DNA of 64,000 nucleotides from Janthinobacterium sp. PAMC25594. Lineage in GTDB: Bacteria; Pseudomonadota; Gammaproteobacteria; Burkholderiales; Burkholderiaceae_D. Shown here piece by piece: positions 47,246 to 56,369 of the stretch. The position numbers were made by a program, and so were the translations under genes. The stretch's first letter is position 1. Each line of letters opens with the position of its first letter. Location of the stretch: NCBI RefSeq assembly GCF_019443505.1, contig NZ_CP080377.1, forward strand, positions 4,712,001 to 4,776,000, in the 5' to 3' direction. The notes below the pieces were generated by a model. The model was not told the origin of the DNA, searched no databases, and worked only from the letters and a program-made list of their open reading frames with translations.

Positions 47246-48225
47246 CCAACTTTTTGACACGCTCGCGCCATGGTGGCTTGCTGGTGCTGGCCCTGGTGCT
47301 GGCCATCCTGCCGCTGTTCCTCACCAATGCGTTCTATTATGACGTGGCGATCCGCATCGCCCTGAACGCCATCGTCGTCATCGGCCTGAACCTCTTGATG
47401 GGCTACACGGGCCAGATCAGCCTCGGTCACGCGGGTTTCTATGGCCTGGGTGCGTATGCATCGGCCGTGCTGACCACGCACTACGGCTGGCCGCCGCTGG
47501 CCGCCCTGGCCGCCGGCGCCGTCGCCACGGGCTTGCTGGCCTTGCTGCTGGCCCGCCCCGTATTGAAACTCAAGGGCCATACCCTGGCCATGGCGACTCT
47601 GGGCCTGGGCATCATCATTTCCATCGTCATCAACAACGAGACGCAATGGACGGGCGGCCCCGATGGCATCGGCGTGTCCGCCTTCAGTGTCGCCGGCCTG
47701 GAAATCGCCGGTGAAAAATCGTGGTACCTGGTGTGCGCCGTGCTGCTGTTGCTGGTCACCTGGCTGGCGCTGAACCTGATCGATTCGCCCGTCGGCCGCG
47801 CGCTGCAGGCGATCCACGGCTCGGAAGTGGCGGCCCGCGTGGTCGGCGTCGATACGACCCGCTTCAAGGTGCGCGTGTTCGTGCTGTCGGCCGTCATTGC
47901 CAGCATCGCGGGCAGCATCAGCGCCCATTACATCGGTTTCATCACCCCCAACCTGGCCGGCTTCTTCCACTCGATCGAGCTGGTGACGATGGTGGTGGTG
48001 GGCGGCATGGCGTCGATCTTCGGTTCCATCATCGGTGCCGCGCTGTTGACGATCCTGCCGCAACTGCTGTCCAGTTTTGAAGGCTGGGAGACGGTGGTGT
48101 TTGGCGTGATCCTGATGGCCACCATGATCTTCATGCCCAAGGGCCTCGTACCGAGCCTGGCCAGCCGTTCGCGCAAGCGGGCAGGGGTGCCCAAGGCGCC
48201 CGCCAAACCGGCACAGGAGGTGTGA
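47242..48225 (+). CDS. Branched-chain-type ABC transporter permease (LivM-like)
   Basis: The 327-residue permease has about nine hydrophobic segments, with LMGYTGQISLGHAGFYGLGAY (about 52-72), GGPDGIGVSAFSVAG and AHYIGFITPNLAGFFHSIELV, then MVVVGGMASIFGSIIGAA, all typical of LivM. The C-terminal tail is basic and Pro-rich. Start ATG 47242 overlaps the LivH-like stop by 4 nt (ATGA) and the stop is 1 nt before the LivG-like start. Confidence 0.93.
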   Translation: MTNFLTRSRHGGLLVLALVLAILPLFLTNAFYYDVAIRIALNAIVVIGLNLLMGYTGQISLGHAGFYGLGAYASAVLTTHYGWPPLAALAAGAVATGLLALLLARPVLKLKGHTLAMATLGLGIIISIVINNETQWTGGPDGIGVSAFSVAGLEIAGEKSWYLVCAVLLLLVTWLALNLIDSPVGRALQAIHGSEVAARVVGVDTTRFKVRVFVLSAVIASIAGSISAHYIGFITPNLAGFFHSIELVTMVVVGGMASIFGSIIGAALLTILPQLLSSFEGWETVVFGVILMATMIFMPKGLVPSLASRSRKRAGVPKAPAKPAQEV

Positions 48226-48226
48226 G

Positions 48227-48982
48227 ATGCTGACGATTAACAACTTGAGCAAGAGCTTCGGCGGCGTGCACGCGGTGCAGGACGTGAGCTTCACTGTCAA
48301 GGAAGGCAATATCCATTCCGTGATCGGGCCGAACGGCGCCGGCAAGACGACCTTGTTCAATTTGATCACGGGTGTGTACACGCCGACCCGGGGCGAGATT
48401 CTGCTGAATGGCGAAAACGTGGCCGCCATGCCGCCCGACGCGCTGGCGCGGCGCGGCATGAGCCGTACCTTCCAGAACCTGCAGGTGTGCATGAACATGA
48501 CGGCCATCGACAATGTGATGGTGGGCGCGCACCTGCGCCTGAACCAGAACCTGTTCGCCTCCATGTTGCGTTTGCCGTCCGTGCGCCGTGCCGACGCGGC
48601 CTGTCGCGACGAGGCCGCGGGCCTGATGGAGTTTGTCGGCGTGGGCCGGCATATCGACGACGAGGCGGGACAGATGTCGTATGGCGCATTAAAACGCCTG
48701 GAAATCGCGCGCGCGCTGGCGGCCAAGCCGAAGGTGCTGCTGCTCGATGAGCCGGCGGCTGGCCTGAACCACACGGAGACGGGCGAGATCGAAGCCTTGA
48801 TACGCAAGGTGGCGCAATCGGGCGTGACGGTGGTGCTGGTCGAGCATGACATGAAACTGGTGATGAATCTGTCGGACCATATCCTGGTGCTCGACTATGG
48901 CAAGAAGCTGGCCGAAGGGACCGCCGCCGAAGTGCGCGCCAATCCCGACGTGGTGGCGGCATACCTGGGAGTGGCGGCATGA
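48227..48982 (+). CDS. Branched-chain-type ABC transporter ATPase (LivG-like)
   Basis: The 251-residue ATPase has Walker A GPNGAGKTTLFN (about 36-47), the LivG-like motif RGMSRTFQNLQV (about 77-88), and the ABC signature MSYGALKRLEIARAL. Walker B is KVLLLDEPAAGLNHTE and the switch His is in VLVEHDMKLVM. The ABC signature reads MSYGA rather than LSGGQ, a variation common in LivG proteins. It energises the importer together with the LivF-like subunit, whose start overlaps its stop. Confidence 0.95.
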   Translation: MLTINNLSKSFGGVHAVQDVSFTVKEGNIHSVIGPNGAGKTTLFNLITGVYTPTRGEILLNGENVAAMPPDALARRGMSRTFQNLQVCMNMTAIDNVMVGAHLRLNQNLFASMLRLPSVRRADAACRDEAAGLMEFVGVGRHIDDEAGQMSYGALKRLEIARALAAKPKVLLLDEPAAGLNHTETGEIEALIRKVAQSGVTVVLVEHDMKLVMNLSDHILVLDYGKKLAEGTAAEVRANPDVVAAYLGVAA

Positions 48983-49713
48983 TGAAGATGGAAAAACCTC
49001 AGACACCGCTGGTGCTCGATATCGCCGGCCTGACCAGCCATTACGGCCGCATCCAGGCCCTGCACGGCATCGACCTGCAAGTGCGCCAGGGCCAGCTGGT
49101 GGCGCTGGTGGGCGCGAATGGCGCTGGCAAGACGACCCTGCTGCGCGCCATTTCCGGCGTGCAGCCGATCAGCGCGGGCAGCATCGCCTTCGCCGGCCAG
49201 GACGTCAGCCGCATGAGCGCCGACAAGCGCGTGCGCAGCGGCATTTGCCAGGTGCCGGAAGGGCGCCAAGTGTTCGGCCCCATGACGGTGGAAGACAATC
49301 TGCGCCTGGGCGCCTTTACGCGCCCCGCGCAGGACGTGGCCGGCGACATGGAGCGCATGTATGGGCTGTTCCCGATCCTGAAGGAAAAGCGCTTGCTGCT
49401 GGCCGGTACGCTGTCCGGCGGACAGCAGCAGATGCTGGCCATGGCGCGCGCGCTGATGGGCCGTCCGCAACTGCTGCTGCTCGATGAACCGAGCATGGGC
49501 CTGGCGCCGCTCCTGATCGCGGAAATTTTCCGCATCGTGGCCGAGCTGCGCGACCAGGGCATCACCATCTTCCTCGTCGAGCAGAACGCGCACGCGGCCC
49601 TGTCGATCGCCGACGTCGGCTATGTGATCGAGACGGGCGCCATCACCTTGTCCGGTCCCGGTTCCGAATTGCTGCATAACGAGCAGGTACAAAGTGCCTA
49701 TCTGGGCATGTAA
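48979..49713 (+). CDS. Branched-chain-type ABC transporter ATPase (LivF-like)
   Basis: The 244-residue ATPase has Walker A GANGAGKTTLLR (about 44-55), QVPEGRQVFGPMTVEDNL (about 90-107), the ABC signature LSGGQQQMLAMARAL, Walker B LLLLDEPSMGLAPL, and FLVEQNAHAAL. Tandem ATGs at 48979 and 48982 are possible; the first overlaps the LivG stop. It completes a five-gene transporter. A perfect-arm palindrome (family A) lies 17 bp downstream of the stop. Confidence 0.95.
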   Translation: MMKMEKPQTPLVLDIAGLTSHYGRIQALHGIDLQVRQGQLVALVGANGAGKTTLLRAISGVQPISAGSIAFAGQDVSRMSADKRVRSGICQVPEGRQVFGPMTVEDNLRLGAFTRPAQDVAGDMERMYGLFPILKEKRLLLAGTLSGGQQQMLAMARALMGRPQLLLLDEPSMGLAPLLIAEIFRIVAELRDQGITIFLVEQNAHAALSIADVGYVIETGAITLSGPGSELLHNEQVQSAYLGM

Positions 49714-49729
49714 CCCAAGAGCAGAGACT

Positions 49730-49756
49730 GGGGTCGGACCCTGAGGGGCCGACCCC
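49730..49756. repeat. Intergenic palindrome, family A copy 4
   Basis: GGGGTCGGACCC and GGGGCCGACCCC pair with one mismatch around the loop TGA. Sequence and flanks (GACT before, GGC after) match copy 2 at 28748. It lies between the transporter and paaY and may reduce read-through. Confidence 0.8.
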
Positions 49757-49813
49757 GGCAGTTGAGGTCTTGGGCTGAAAGCACGCTTTATCTCAAGGCA
49801 TATAGGAGTTTTT

Positions 49814-50428
49814 ATGGTCAAAGTCTACGAAATCAACGGCGTCACCCCCGTCGTCCACCCCAGCGCCTACGTGCACCCGTCGGCCGTGCTGATCGGCGAT
49901 GTGATCGTCGGCCCGCGCTGCTATATCGGTCCGCTGGCCTCGATCCGCGGCGACTTCGGCCGATTGATCCTGGAAGAGGGCGCGAATCTGCAGGACACCT
50001 GCGTCATGCACGGTTTTCCCGGCTGCGACACGGTGGTCGAAGTCGATGGTCATATCGGCCACGGCGCCGTGCTGCATGGCTGCCGCATCGGCCGCAATGC
50101 GCTCGTCGGCATGAACGCCGTGGTGATGGACAACGCCATCATCGGCGAGGAATCCATCGTCGCCGCCATGAGTTTCGTCAAGGCGGGCATGATCGTCGCG
50201 CCGCGCAGCATGGTGGTCGGCACGCCGGCCAAGGTGATACGGTCGCTCACCGACGATGAAATCAAATGGAAAAGCTCGGGCACGGGCCAGTACCACGAAC
50301 TGGCCGTGCGCTCGATGCAGACGATGCGCGAGGTGGACGCCTTGACGGAAGTCGAGGCGAACCGCCAGCGTCTGAATTTCGATTCCGCGTTGCCGCTGCA
50401 CTTGCACAAGAACGCCGCCGCGCAATAA
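49814..50428 (+). CDS. paaY: Phenylacetate degradation protein PaaY
   Basis: The 204-residue protein is a left-handed beta-helix of the gamma-carbonic anhydrase-like group, built from hexapeptide repeats (for example [20 protein letters not shown] and IRGDFGRLI). Zinc-ligand histidines are in MHGFPGCDT and [11 protein letters not shown]. PaaY of E. coli is reported as a thioesterase-like enzyme that hydrolyses ring-derived dead-end CoA intermediates. TAGGAG precedes ATG 49814. A family B palindrome lies between paaY and paaZ. Confidence 0.93.
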   Translation: MVKVYEINGVTPVVHPSAYVHPSAVLIGDVIVGPRCYIGPLASIRGDFGRLILEEGANLQDTCVMHGFPGCDTVVEVDGHIGHGAVLHGCRIGRNALVGMNAVVMDNAIIGEESIVAAMSFVKAGMIVAPRSMVVGTPAKVIRSLTDDEIKWKSSGTGQYHELAVRSMQTMREVDALTEVEANRQRLNFDSALPLHLHKNAAAQ

Positions 50429-50439
50429 ATAATATGGGC

Positions 50440-50482
50440 GTAGGTCGGATTAGCGGGGCAGCGCCCCGCGTAATCCGACACC
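50440..50482. repeat. Intergenic palindrome, family B copy 1
   Basis: GTAGGTCGGATTAGCGGGGC is followed by an almost exact mirror ending GCGTAATCCGACACC, giving a long hairpin with a loop of a few nt. Variants recur, in opposite orientation, at 56257 and, with GTTGG for GTCGG, at 56333. Confidence 0.8.
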
Positions 50483-50524
50483 ACCACCAACGTCACCAAC
50501 ACCCTCGTTTTACGGAGAAACCAC

Positions 50525-52576
50525 ATGGCTCACATATCCACTTTGCAAAGCCTGATCGCCGGCCGCTGGCTGGGCGAAAGCGCCGCCGTGCCCCTGCATA
50601 GCGCCTTGAACAACCGCGTCATCTATCACACGCATGCGGAAAAGATCGACTTCGACGAAGCCGTCACGTATGCGCGCAAGACGGGCGTGCCGGGCCTGAT
50701 GGCGCTGGATTTCCAGCAGCGCGCCGCGCGCCTGAAGGCATTGGCCCTGTACCTGGTCGAGCGCAAGGAAGAGCTGTATGCGATCTCGCACCTGTCGGGC
50801 GCCACGCGCGCCGATAGCTGGGTCGATATCGAAGGCGGCACGGGCACGCTGTTCGCCTACGCCAGCATGGGCAGCAACGAGCTGCCGTCGTCGAACGTGC
50901 TGCACGAAGGCCCGGCCATCGCCCTCGGTAAAAAAGGCGGCTTCGCCGGCACGCACATCCTGGTGCCGCGCGGCGGCCTGGCCGTGCACATCAACGCCTT
51001 CAATTTCCCCATCTGGGGTCTGCTGGAAAAATTTGCACCGAGCTTCCTGGCGGCCATGCCCTGCATCGCCAAGCCGGCCACGGCGACGAGCTATCTGACG
51101 CAAGCCGTCGTGCGCATGATGCATGAATCGGGCTTGCTGCCGGCTGGCAGCCTGCAACTGGTGATCGGTTCCACGGGCGACTTGCTGGACCGCCTGAATG
51201 GCCAGGATTTCGTCACGTTTACAGGGTCGGCCGCCACGGCCGCCAAGCTGCGCACGAATTCCAACCTGATCGCCCAGTCCGTGCCCTTCAACGGCGAAGC
51301 CGACTCGCTCAACTGCGCCATCCTGGCGCCGGACGTCACGCCCGACGATGTGGAATTCGACCTGTTCGTCAAGGAAGTCGTACGCGAAATGACAGGCAAG
51401 TCGGGCCAGAAGTGCACGGCGATTCGCCGCATCATCGTGCCCGAGCACCTGATGGACGCCGTCGGCACGCGCTTGCGCGAACGCCTGGCCAAGGTGGTGG
51501 TGGGCGACCCGTCCATCGAAGGCGTGCGCATGGGCGCGCTGGCGTCGAAGGAACAGCAAAATGACGTGGCCGAACGGGTCGCCACCCTGTCGCAGGGTAA
51601 CGAAGTGGTGTTCGGCGCGGCCGACGGTTTCAATCCCCTGGGCGATGGCGCGCAGGACGGCAGCTTCTTCTCGCCGACCTTGCTGCTGTGCCGCGACGCC
51701 TTCGGCAACGATGCCGTGCATGATGTGGAAGCGTTTGGCCCCGTCAGCACCATGATGGGCTACAAGGACATCGATGAAGCGCTGGCCCTGGCCGCGCGCG
51801 GCAAGGGCAGCCTGGTGAGCACCCTGGTGACGCGCGATCCGAAGATCGCCGCGCGCGTGGTGCCGCAAGTGGCGGCCACGCACGGCCGCGTGCACGTGCT
51901 CGATCGCGTGGCGTCCGTCGATTCGACGGGCCATGGCTCGCCCCTGCCGCAACTGAAGCACGGCGGCCCTGGCCGCGCGGGCGGCGGCGAGGAACTGGGC
52001 GGCGTGCGCGCCGTGCGCCACTACCTGCAACGGGCGGCCGTGCAAGGCTCGCCGACCATGCTGGCGGCGATCACGGGCGAATACGTGCGCGGCGCGGATG
52101 TCAACGAAAGTCCGATCCACCCGTTCCGCAAGCACTTCGAGGACCTGAAGACGGGCGATTCGCTGCTCACGCACCGCCGCACGGTCAGCGAAGCGGACAT
52201 CGTCGCTTTCGGCGGTATTTCAGGCGACTTCTTCTACATGCACTTCGACGAAATCGCGGCCAAGGAATCGCAGTTCGGCAAGCGCATCGCCCACGGCTAC
52301 TTCGTGCTGTCGGCCGCCGCCGGCCTGTTCGTCTCGCCTGGCGTCGGTCCCGTGCTGGCCAACTACGGTCTGGACAACCTGCGCTTCGTCGCCCCCGTCG
52401 CCATCGGCGACACCATCCGCGCCCGCCTCACGTGCAAGCGCAAGGTCGACCGCAACCGCAAGGACGTCTTCGGCGTGGGCCAGGGCGTGGTGGCGTGGGA
52501 CGTGCAGGTGACGAACCAGAACGAAGAACTGGTGGCCAGCTACGATATTCTGACCCTGGTATCGAAGCGCGAATAA
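50525..52576 (+). CDS. paaZ: Bifunctional oxepin-CoA hydrolase/3-oxo-5,6-dehydrosuberyl-CoA semialdehyde dehydrogenase PaaZ
   Basis: PaaZ opens the oxepin ring and oxidises the resulting aldehyde with NADP+. The 683 residues join an N-terminal aldehyde dehydrogenase (about 1-510; FNGEADSLN with the general-base Glu near 259 and [11 protein letters not shown] with the catalytic Cys near 298) to a C-terminal MaoC-type hydratase (about 535-683; [19 protein letters not shown] and [10 protein letters not shown], with Asp and His). ACGGAGAAACC precedes ATG 50525. It is the last paa gene and is followed by a terminator. Confidence 0.97.
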   Translation: MAHISTLQSLIAGRWLGESAAVPLHSALNNRVIYHTHAEKIDFDEAVTYARKTGVPGLMALDFQQRAARLKALALYLVERKEELYAISHLSGATRADSWVDIEGGTGTLFAYASMGSNELPSSNVLHEGPAIALGKKGGFAGTHILVPRGGLAVHINAFNFPIWGLLEKFAPSFLAAMPCIAKPATATSYLTQAVVRMMHESGLLPAGSLQLVIGSTGDLLDRLNGQDFVTFTGSAATAAKLRTNSNLIAQSVPFNGEADSLNCAILAPDVTPDDVEFDLFVKEVVREMTGKSGQKCTAIRRIIVPEHLMDAVGTRLRERLAKVVVGDPSIEGVRMGALASKEQQNDVAERVATLSQGNEVVFGAADGFNPLGDGAQDGSFFSPTLLLCRDAFGNDAVHDVEAFGPVSTMMGYKDIDEALALAARGKGSLVSTLVTRDPKIAARVVPQVAATHGRVHVLDRVASVDSTGHGSPLPQLKHGGPGRAGGGEELGGVRAVRHYLQRAAVQGSPTMLAAITGEYVRGADVNESPIHPFRKHFEDLKTGDSLLTHRRTVSEADIVAFGGISGDFFYMHFDEIAAKESQFGKRIAHGYFVLSAAAGLFVSPGVGPVLANYGLDNLRFVAPVAIGDTIRARLTCKRKVDRNRKDVFGVGQGVVAWDVQVTNQNEELVASYDILTLVSKRE

Positions 52577-52603
52577 ACGTTTCTGCAGTACGACATTGAA
52601 CGG

Positions 52604-52639
52604 CGCCGCCCGCGATCTTCGCGCGGGTGGCGTTTTTTT
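52604..52639 (+). terminator. Terminator of the paa operon after paaZ
   Basis: CGCCGCCCGCG (52604-52614) and CGCGGGTGGCG (52622-52632) form an 11-bp stem with one G-U pair and a 7-nt loop, followed by seven T. Confidence 0.88.
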
Positions 52640-52689
52640 ATGGGCGCCACACGGTTCAGGTGCAGGCTAATTATTTTTCTCTTGAATTA

Positions 52690-52705
52690 TTCATAAGTGT
52701 ATGAA
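52690..52705. promoter_or_regulatory. Palindrome TTCATA-AGTG-TATGAA near the porin-cassette promoter
   Basis: A perfect 6-bp inverted repeat with a 4-bp centre lies just 3' of TTGAAT (52682), a possible -35 box. It could be an operator for a dimeric regulator. No known consensus matches it clearly. Confidence 0.4.
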
Positions 52706-52844
52706 AAATATAGCGAAAGTGTGGTTTTGCACGGCGTGCTATTTAGATAAACCCCTCTAGAACGCGTGCTTTTTTCGTGAAAATGGGGCAATTCGCTCAT
52801 TGCCTCAAGAAAACTTTCCAACGTAAAACCTTTTCTCTGTAGCA

Positions 52845-52934
52845 TGGTTTTACTCACTGGTCACGCCGCCATGCACACCCAAGGCGATGGTGGCGCGAAA
52901 AAAACGGACCCGGCCTTTTACGGCTGGTGAGCCA
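52845..52934 (+). ncRNA. Putative structured 5' leader of the porin cassette
   Basis: Three helices can form. An outer stem joins TGG (52845) and CTCAC (52853) with GTGAG (52927) and CCA (52932). An inner hairpin pairs CGCCGCCAT (52864-52872) with ATGGTGGCG (52887-52895, one G-U). A second hairpin pairs CCGGCC (52910) with GGCTGG (52922). A run of seven A (52898-52904) lies between the two. This looks like a three-way junction and may be a regulatory RNA, but it matches no riboswitch consensus that I can recognise. Confidence 0.35.
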
Positions 52935-52989
52935 TCGACCTCGAGTCCACTCCACGATTAATGTTCACCGCTACGGGTATTTAATTACT

Positions 52990-54252
52990 ATGAATAAACA
53001 CGTCCTGATTTTCCTGATGGTCATGCCCCTGGCCATCAGTCATGCCTACGCCGAAGAGGCCGCTGGCCCCGCGGTCAAGATCAGCGGTTACGGCACCGCC
53101 GCGCTGACCTTGGCCGATACCGACAACGCGCAGTTCGCGCGTCCGAACCAGGCCGCCGGTGCCGGCCGCACTGGCCGCACGGGCATCGATTCCAACCTGG
53201 GCTTGCAAGCTAATGTCACCGTCAACCCCTGGCTGTCGGCCACCGTGCAAGGCCTGGCGCGCAAGGATGGCGAGGATGATTTTGGCGCCGAACTTGCCTG
53301 GGCTTTTGCCAAGGCCAAGGTGTCGGACAGCTTCAGTGTGCGCGTTGGCCGCATGGGTCTGCCCGTCTTCATGATTTCCGATTACCGTAACGTGGGCTAT
53401 GCCAACACCATGCTGCGCCCACCGGGAGAAATGTATTCGCAGGTACCGCTGAACAGCATCGACGGCATCGACGCCACCTACCAGTTCAGCGCGGGCGACA
53501 CCAGCATCACCACGCAGCTGGCGCTGGGCCGCACCAAGGCCACCCTGGCCACGGGTCCCGCTTCGACCGTGCAGGTGGAAGGCAAGTCCATCGTCGCCCT
53601 CAACGTGGTGGCCGAACATGGCCCCCTCACCGTGCGTTTCGGCCGCGCCGAGACCAAGCTGACGATCAACGATTCGCCCAGCCTGAACACCCTGATGGGC
53701 AGCTTGCGCGCGGCCGGCGGCGGCTACAAGATCGCCCAGCTGGGCGCCCTGGCCGATGCGCTGGAAGTCAAGGACAAGAAGGCGTCCTTCACGTCCGTGG
53801 GCCTGGGCCTGGACTGGAACAATGTGCTGCTGCAGTCCGAATATGCGAAGCGCAAGACGGACAGCTATGTCAGCGACAGCACCTCGTGGTACGTGATGGG
53901 AGGTTATCGCATCGGCGCCTTCCTGCCGTACTACAGCCACGCCAGCCTGAAGGCCGATGGCCGCGTGAACAACACCGTGCCCGCATCCTGCCCTGCCGGC
54001 TATCCGGCCGCCTGCACGCCGACCCTGCGCGCCCTGTCGGCCGGCGTCGACACCCTCGCTTATATGCGCAACCAGCTCGAGCAATCGACGGACAGCATCG
54101 GCGTGCGCTGGGATTTCCACCGTTCGGCCGCGCTGAAAGTGCAGATCGACCGCATCAGGCCGAAGAATGGCCCGGGCCTGTTCGTGCAAGCCAAGCCAGG
54201 CTTCCATGGCCCTGTCACGGTGGCTGCCGCCGCCATCGATTTCGTTTTCTAA
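52990..54252 (+). CDS. Outer-membrane porin-like beta-barrel protein
   Basis: The 420-residue precursor starts at ATG 52990 and has a signal peptide (about 1-22, ending SHAYAE). The mature protein is Gly/Ala-rich with alternating amphipathic strands and an odd-residue pattern (VKISGYGTAALTLA, FSVRVGRMGLPVF, ALKVQIDRIRPKNGPG). It ends in the phenylalanine motif IDFVF, as expected for barrel insertion. It resembles DcaP/OprB-like porins that take up anions or carboxylates. The PstS-like gene begins 10 bp after its stop, and a structured leader precedes it. Confidence 0.8.
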   Translation: MNKHVLIFLMVMPLAISHAYAEEAAGPAVKISGYGTAALTLADTDNAQFARPNQAAGAGRTGRTGIDSNLGLQANVTVNPWLSATVQGLARKDGEDDFGAELAWAFAKAKVSDSFSVRVGRMGLPVFMISDYRNVGYANTMLRPPGEMYSQVPLNSIDGIDATYQFSAGDTSITTQLALGRTKATLATGPASTVQVEGKSIVALNVVAEHGPLTVRFGRAETKLTINDSPSLNTLMGSLRAAGGGYKIAQLGALADALEVKDKKASFTSVGLGLDWNNVLLQSEYAKRKTDSYVSDSTSWYVMGGYRIGAFLPYYSHASLKADGRVNNTVPASCPAGYPAACTPTLRALSAGVDTLAYMRNQLEQSTDSIGVRWDFHRSAALKVQIDRIRPKNGPGLFVQAKPGFHGPVTVAAAAIDFVF

Positions 54253-54262
54253 GGAGTGCCGC

Positions 54263-54670
54263 ATGAAACCATTGATTGTGAATGTGGCTGCCTTGCTGGC
54301 CTTGTCGATGAGCGTGCCCGTCATGGCCGAAGTGGTCGTGGTGGTCAATGCCAAGAGCGCCGCCGGCGCCATGACGAACGAACAGGTGGCGCAATTTTTC
54401 CTCGGTAAATCGACGGCCATGACGCCGATCGACCAGCCGGAAAGCGCCCCCGTGCGCGCCGAGTTCTACAAGAAGGTGACGGACAAGGAACCGTCGCAAG
54501 CGAAGGCCCTGTGGTCCAAGCTGGTTTTCACGGGCAAGGCGACCTTGCCGAAGGAAGTGGCCAATAGCGCCGACGTGAAGAAGGCCGTGGCGGCCGATCC
54601 GAAAGCCATCGGCTATATCGAAAAGAGTGCCGTCGACGGCACCGTCAAAGTGGTGCTGACGGCGCCATAA
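54263..54670 (+). CDS. Small PstS-like periplasmic binding protein
   Basis: The 135-residue precursor has a signal peptide ending PVMAE (about 1-22). The mature region starts VVVVVNAKSAAGAMTNEQVAQFFLGKS and matches one lobe of the PBP_like_2/PstS family; it is roughly half the size of a normal phosphate-binding protein (about 300 residues). It lacks the second lobe, so it may bind its ligand as a dimer or serve as a docking partner. TAAGGAG lies directly upstream. It lies between a porin and a chemoreceptor gene. The family name 'phosphate' is by homology only. Confidence 0.8.
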   Translation: MKPLIVNVAALLALSMSVPVMAEVVVVVNAKSAAGAMTNEQVAQFFLGKSTAMTPIDQPESAPVRAEFYKKVTDKEPSQAKALWSKLVFTGKATLPKEVANSADVKKAVAADPKAIGYIEKSAVDGTVKVVLTAP

Positions 54671-54730
54671 AGCCGGTTCGGGCCGCGCGTCATGCGGCGG
54701 CCCGATAATTCATCAAATCAGGAGACAGCA

Positions 54731-56281
54731 ATGAGCATCAAACGCAAGATATGGGCGCTGCCCGTCGTCTCGGCCGTGATTTTCGGGCTGGGACTGGCCG
54801 TCAGTGCCTATCTGTCCACGGCCACGCTCAATTCCATCCACGCTACCGAAAGTGCCGACTATCCCGTGCTCGACATGGCCAAGTCGCTGACCCTGGACGT
54901 GGCAGCCGTCGGCGACGCCCTGCGCGATGCCGTCAGCGAAGGCGACAAGGAGCGCATCGGGCAAGTCGGCGGCCAGGCCGTCAAGCTGCGCGCCAAGCTG
55001 GACGCCTTTGCGGCGATCCCGGGCCAGCGCGAACAGGGCCTGCGCCTGGCAAAGGAATTCGATGCCTACTATGCGCCGGCGCTGAGCGCGGCGCGCATCA
55101 TGCTGGAAATGGAAGAGGGCGACCCGCAAGCGACCGTGGCGCGCATGCAGGGTGCGCTGGCGGTGCTCAATACGGACCTGGCAAAGACCAACGAGCAGGC
55201 GCAATTGCAGTTCAAGCAGGGCATCGAGCGCAGCGCGGCCAACGTGCGCAATGCGCTCAATACCAGCATCGCCGTGGCGCTGGCCGTGATCGTCTGCCTG
55301 GTGGCCGTGTCGCATTTCGTCGTGCGCGCCATCTGGCAGCAGCTGGGCGGCGAACCCGAATATGCGCGCCAGATCGCGCGCGCCGTGGCCGATGGCGACC
55401 TCTCGATGCACATCGAGACCGAAGCGGGCGACCAGGCCAGCTTGCTGGCGGCGCTGAAGGACATGCGCGCCAAGCTCGGTGGCATGGTCTCCGACATCAA
55501 AGCATCGGCTGAAACCATTCAGGTGGCCAGCGCTGAAATCGCGCAGGGCAATGCGGACCTGGCCGCGCGCACGGAATCGCAGGCGGGCAGCCTGGATCAG
55601 ACGGCGCGCAGCATGGATAGCCTGACTTCTACCGTGCGCGACAACGCCGCCAATGCGGGGCAGGCGCATGCACTGGTGGTGTCGGCCTCCTCGGTTGCCG
55701 TGAAGGGCGGGCAAGTGGTCAGCCAGGTGGTCACCACCATGGGCGAGATCAACGATTCATCGAAACGCATCGTCGACATCATCGGCGTGATCGACGGCAT
55801 CGCTTTCCAGACGAATATCCTGGCCTTGAACGCGGCCGTGGAAGCGGCGCGCGCGGGCGAACAGGGACGCGGCTTTGCCGTGGTGGCATCCGAAGTGCGC
55901 AACCTGGCGCAGCGCAGCGCGGCAGCGGCGCGCGAGATCAAGCAATTGATCGGCGATTCGGTGGCCAGGGTGAACGTAGGTTCGAAGCTGGTCGACGAGG
56001 CGGGGCTGACCATGTGCCAGATCGTCGACTCGGTGAAAAAAGTGGCCGACATCATGGCCGAAATCAGCGCTGCGAGCCAGGCGCAGAGCGTCGGCATCGG
56101 CGATATCGGCGTGGCCATCGGCAGCATGGACCAGATGACGCAGCAAAACTCCGCGCTGGTGGAAGAGGCGTCAGCGGCGGCCGAATCGCTGCAGGAGCAG
56201 GCCGTGCAACTGGGCGTGGCGCTGGCCGTGTTCAAGCTGGCGCAGGGGGGGCGCTGTGTCGGATTACGCGCAGGGCGCTAA
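54731..56281 (+). CDS. Methyl-accepting chemotaxis protein with a repeat-derived C-terminus
   Basis: From ATG 54731, after GGAGACAGCA, this chemoreceptor has 516 residues: a span near 8-30, a four-helix-bundle sensor to about 185, and a span near 190-210. HAMP and a signalling domain with [29 protein letters not shown] follow. The domain homology ends around FKLAQGG. The last ten residues (RCVGLRAGR after GG) are encoded by the left arm of a family B palindrome, and the stop TAA falls in it. The natural tail may have been replaced. It follows the PstS-like gene by 60 bp. Confidence 0.9.
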   Translation: MSIKRKIWALPVVSAVIFGLGLAVSAYLSTATLNSIHATESADYPVLDMAKSLTLDVAAVGDALRDAVSEGDKERIGQVGGQAVKLRAKLDAFAAIPGQREQGLRLAKEFDAYYAPALSAARIMLEMEEGDPQATVARMQGALAVLNTDLAKTNEQAQLQFKQGIERSAANVRNALNTSIAVALAVIVCLVAVSHFVVRAIWQQLGGEPEYARQIARAVADGDLSMHIETEAGDQASLLAALKDMRAKLGGMVSDIKASAETIQVASAEIAQGNADLAARTESQAGSLDQTARSMDSLTSTVRDNAANAGQAHALVVSASSVAVKGGQVVSQVVTTMGEINDSSKRIVDIIGVIDGIAFQTNILALNAAVEAARAGEQGRGFAVVASEVRNLAQRSAAAAREIKQLIGDSVARVNVGSKLVDEAGLTMCQIVDSVKKVADIMAEISAASQAQSVGIGDIGVAIGSMDQMTQQNSALVEEASAAAESLQEQAVQLGVALAVFKLAQGGRCVGLRAGR

Positions 56282-56291
56282 TCCGACCTAC
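56257..56291. repeat. Intergenic palindrome, family B copy 2 (overlaps chemoreceptor 3' end)
   Basis: TGTCGGATTACGCG and CGCTAATCCGACCTAC form a hairpin with a short loop. It is the reverse complement of the type at 50440. It overlaps the last 25 nt of the chemoreceptor gene and supplies its stop codon. Copy 3 lies about 40 bp away in the opposite orientation. Confidence 0.8.
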
Positions 56292-56332
56292 CTGGCATTG
56301 CGGTGATACCAGCTTGACCTGCATGGCATGGC

Positions 56333-56365
56333 GTAGGTTGGATTAGCGCAGCGTAATCCAACACC
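56333..56365. repeat. Intergenic palindrome, family B copy 3
   Basis: GTAGGTTGGATTAGCG and CGTAATCCAACACC pair with compensating changes relative to the other copies (GTTGG/CCAAC in place of GTCGG/CCGAC), showing that the hairpin, not the sequence, is kept. Together with copy 2 it makes an inverted pair of the kind seen in REP doublets. Confidence 0.8.
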
Positions 56366-56369
56366 CGGC

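Larger units (their letters stand above)
52577..52989 (+). other. 413-bp intergenic region: paaZ terminator, operator-like palindrome and structured leader
   Basis: No protein-coding gene is supported here. From left to right it contains the paaZ terminator (52604-52639), a palindrome (52690-52705), an AT-rich stretch that probably holds the promoter of the porin cassette, and a run that can fold into a branched RNA (52845-52934), ending 55 nt before the porin ATG. Confidence 0.6.

Noticed and set aside
52840..52935. c-di-GMP-I riboswitch upstream of the porin gene
   Set aside because: GGTCACGC and CCGGCCT look alike, but the essential GCAAAC and CGCAAAGC elements are missing.
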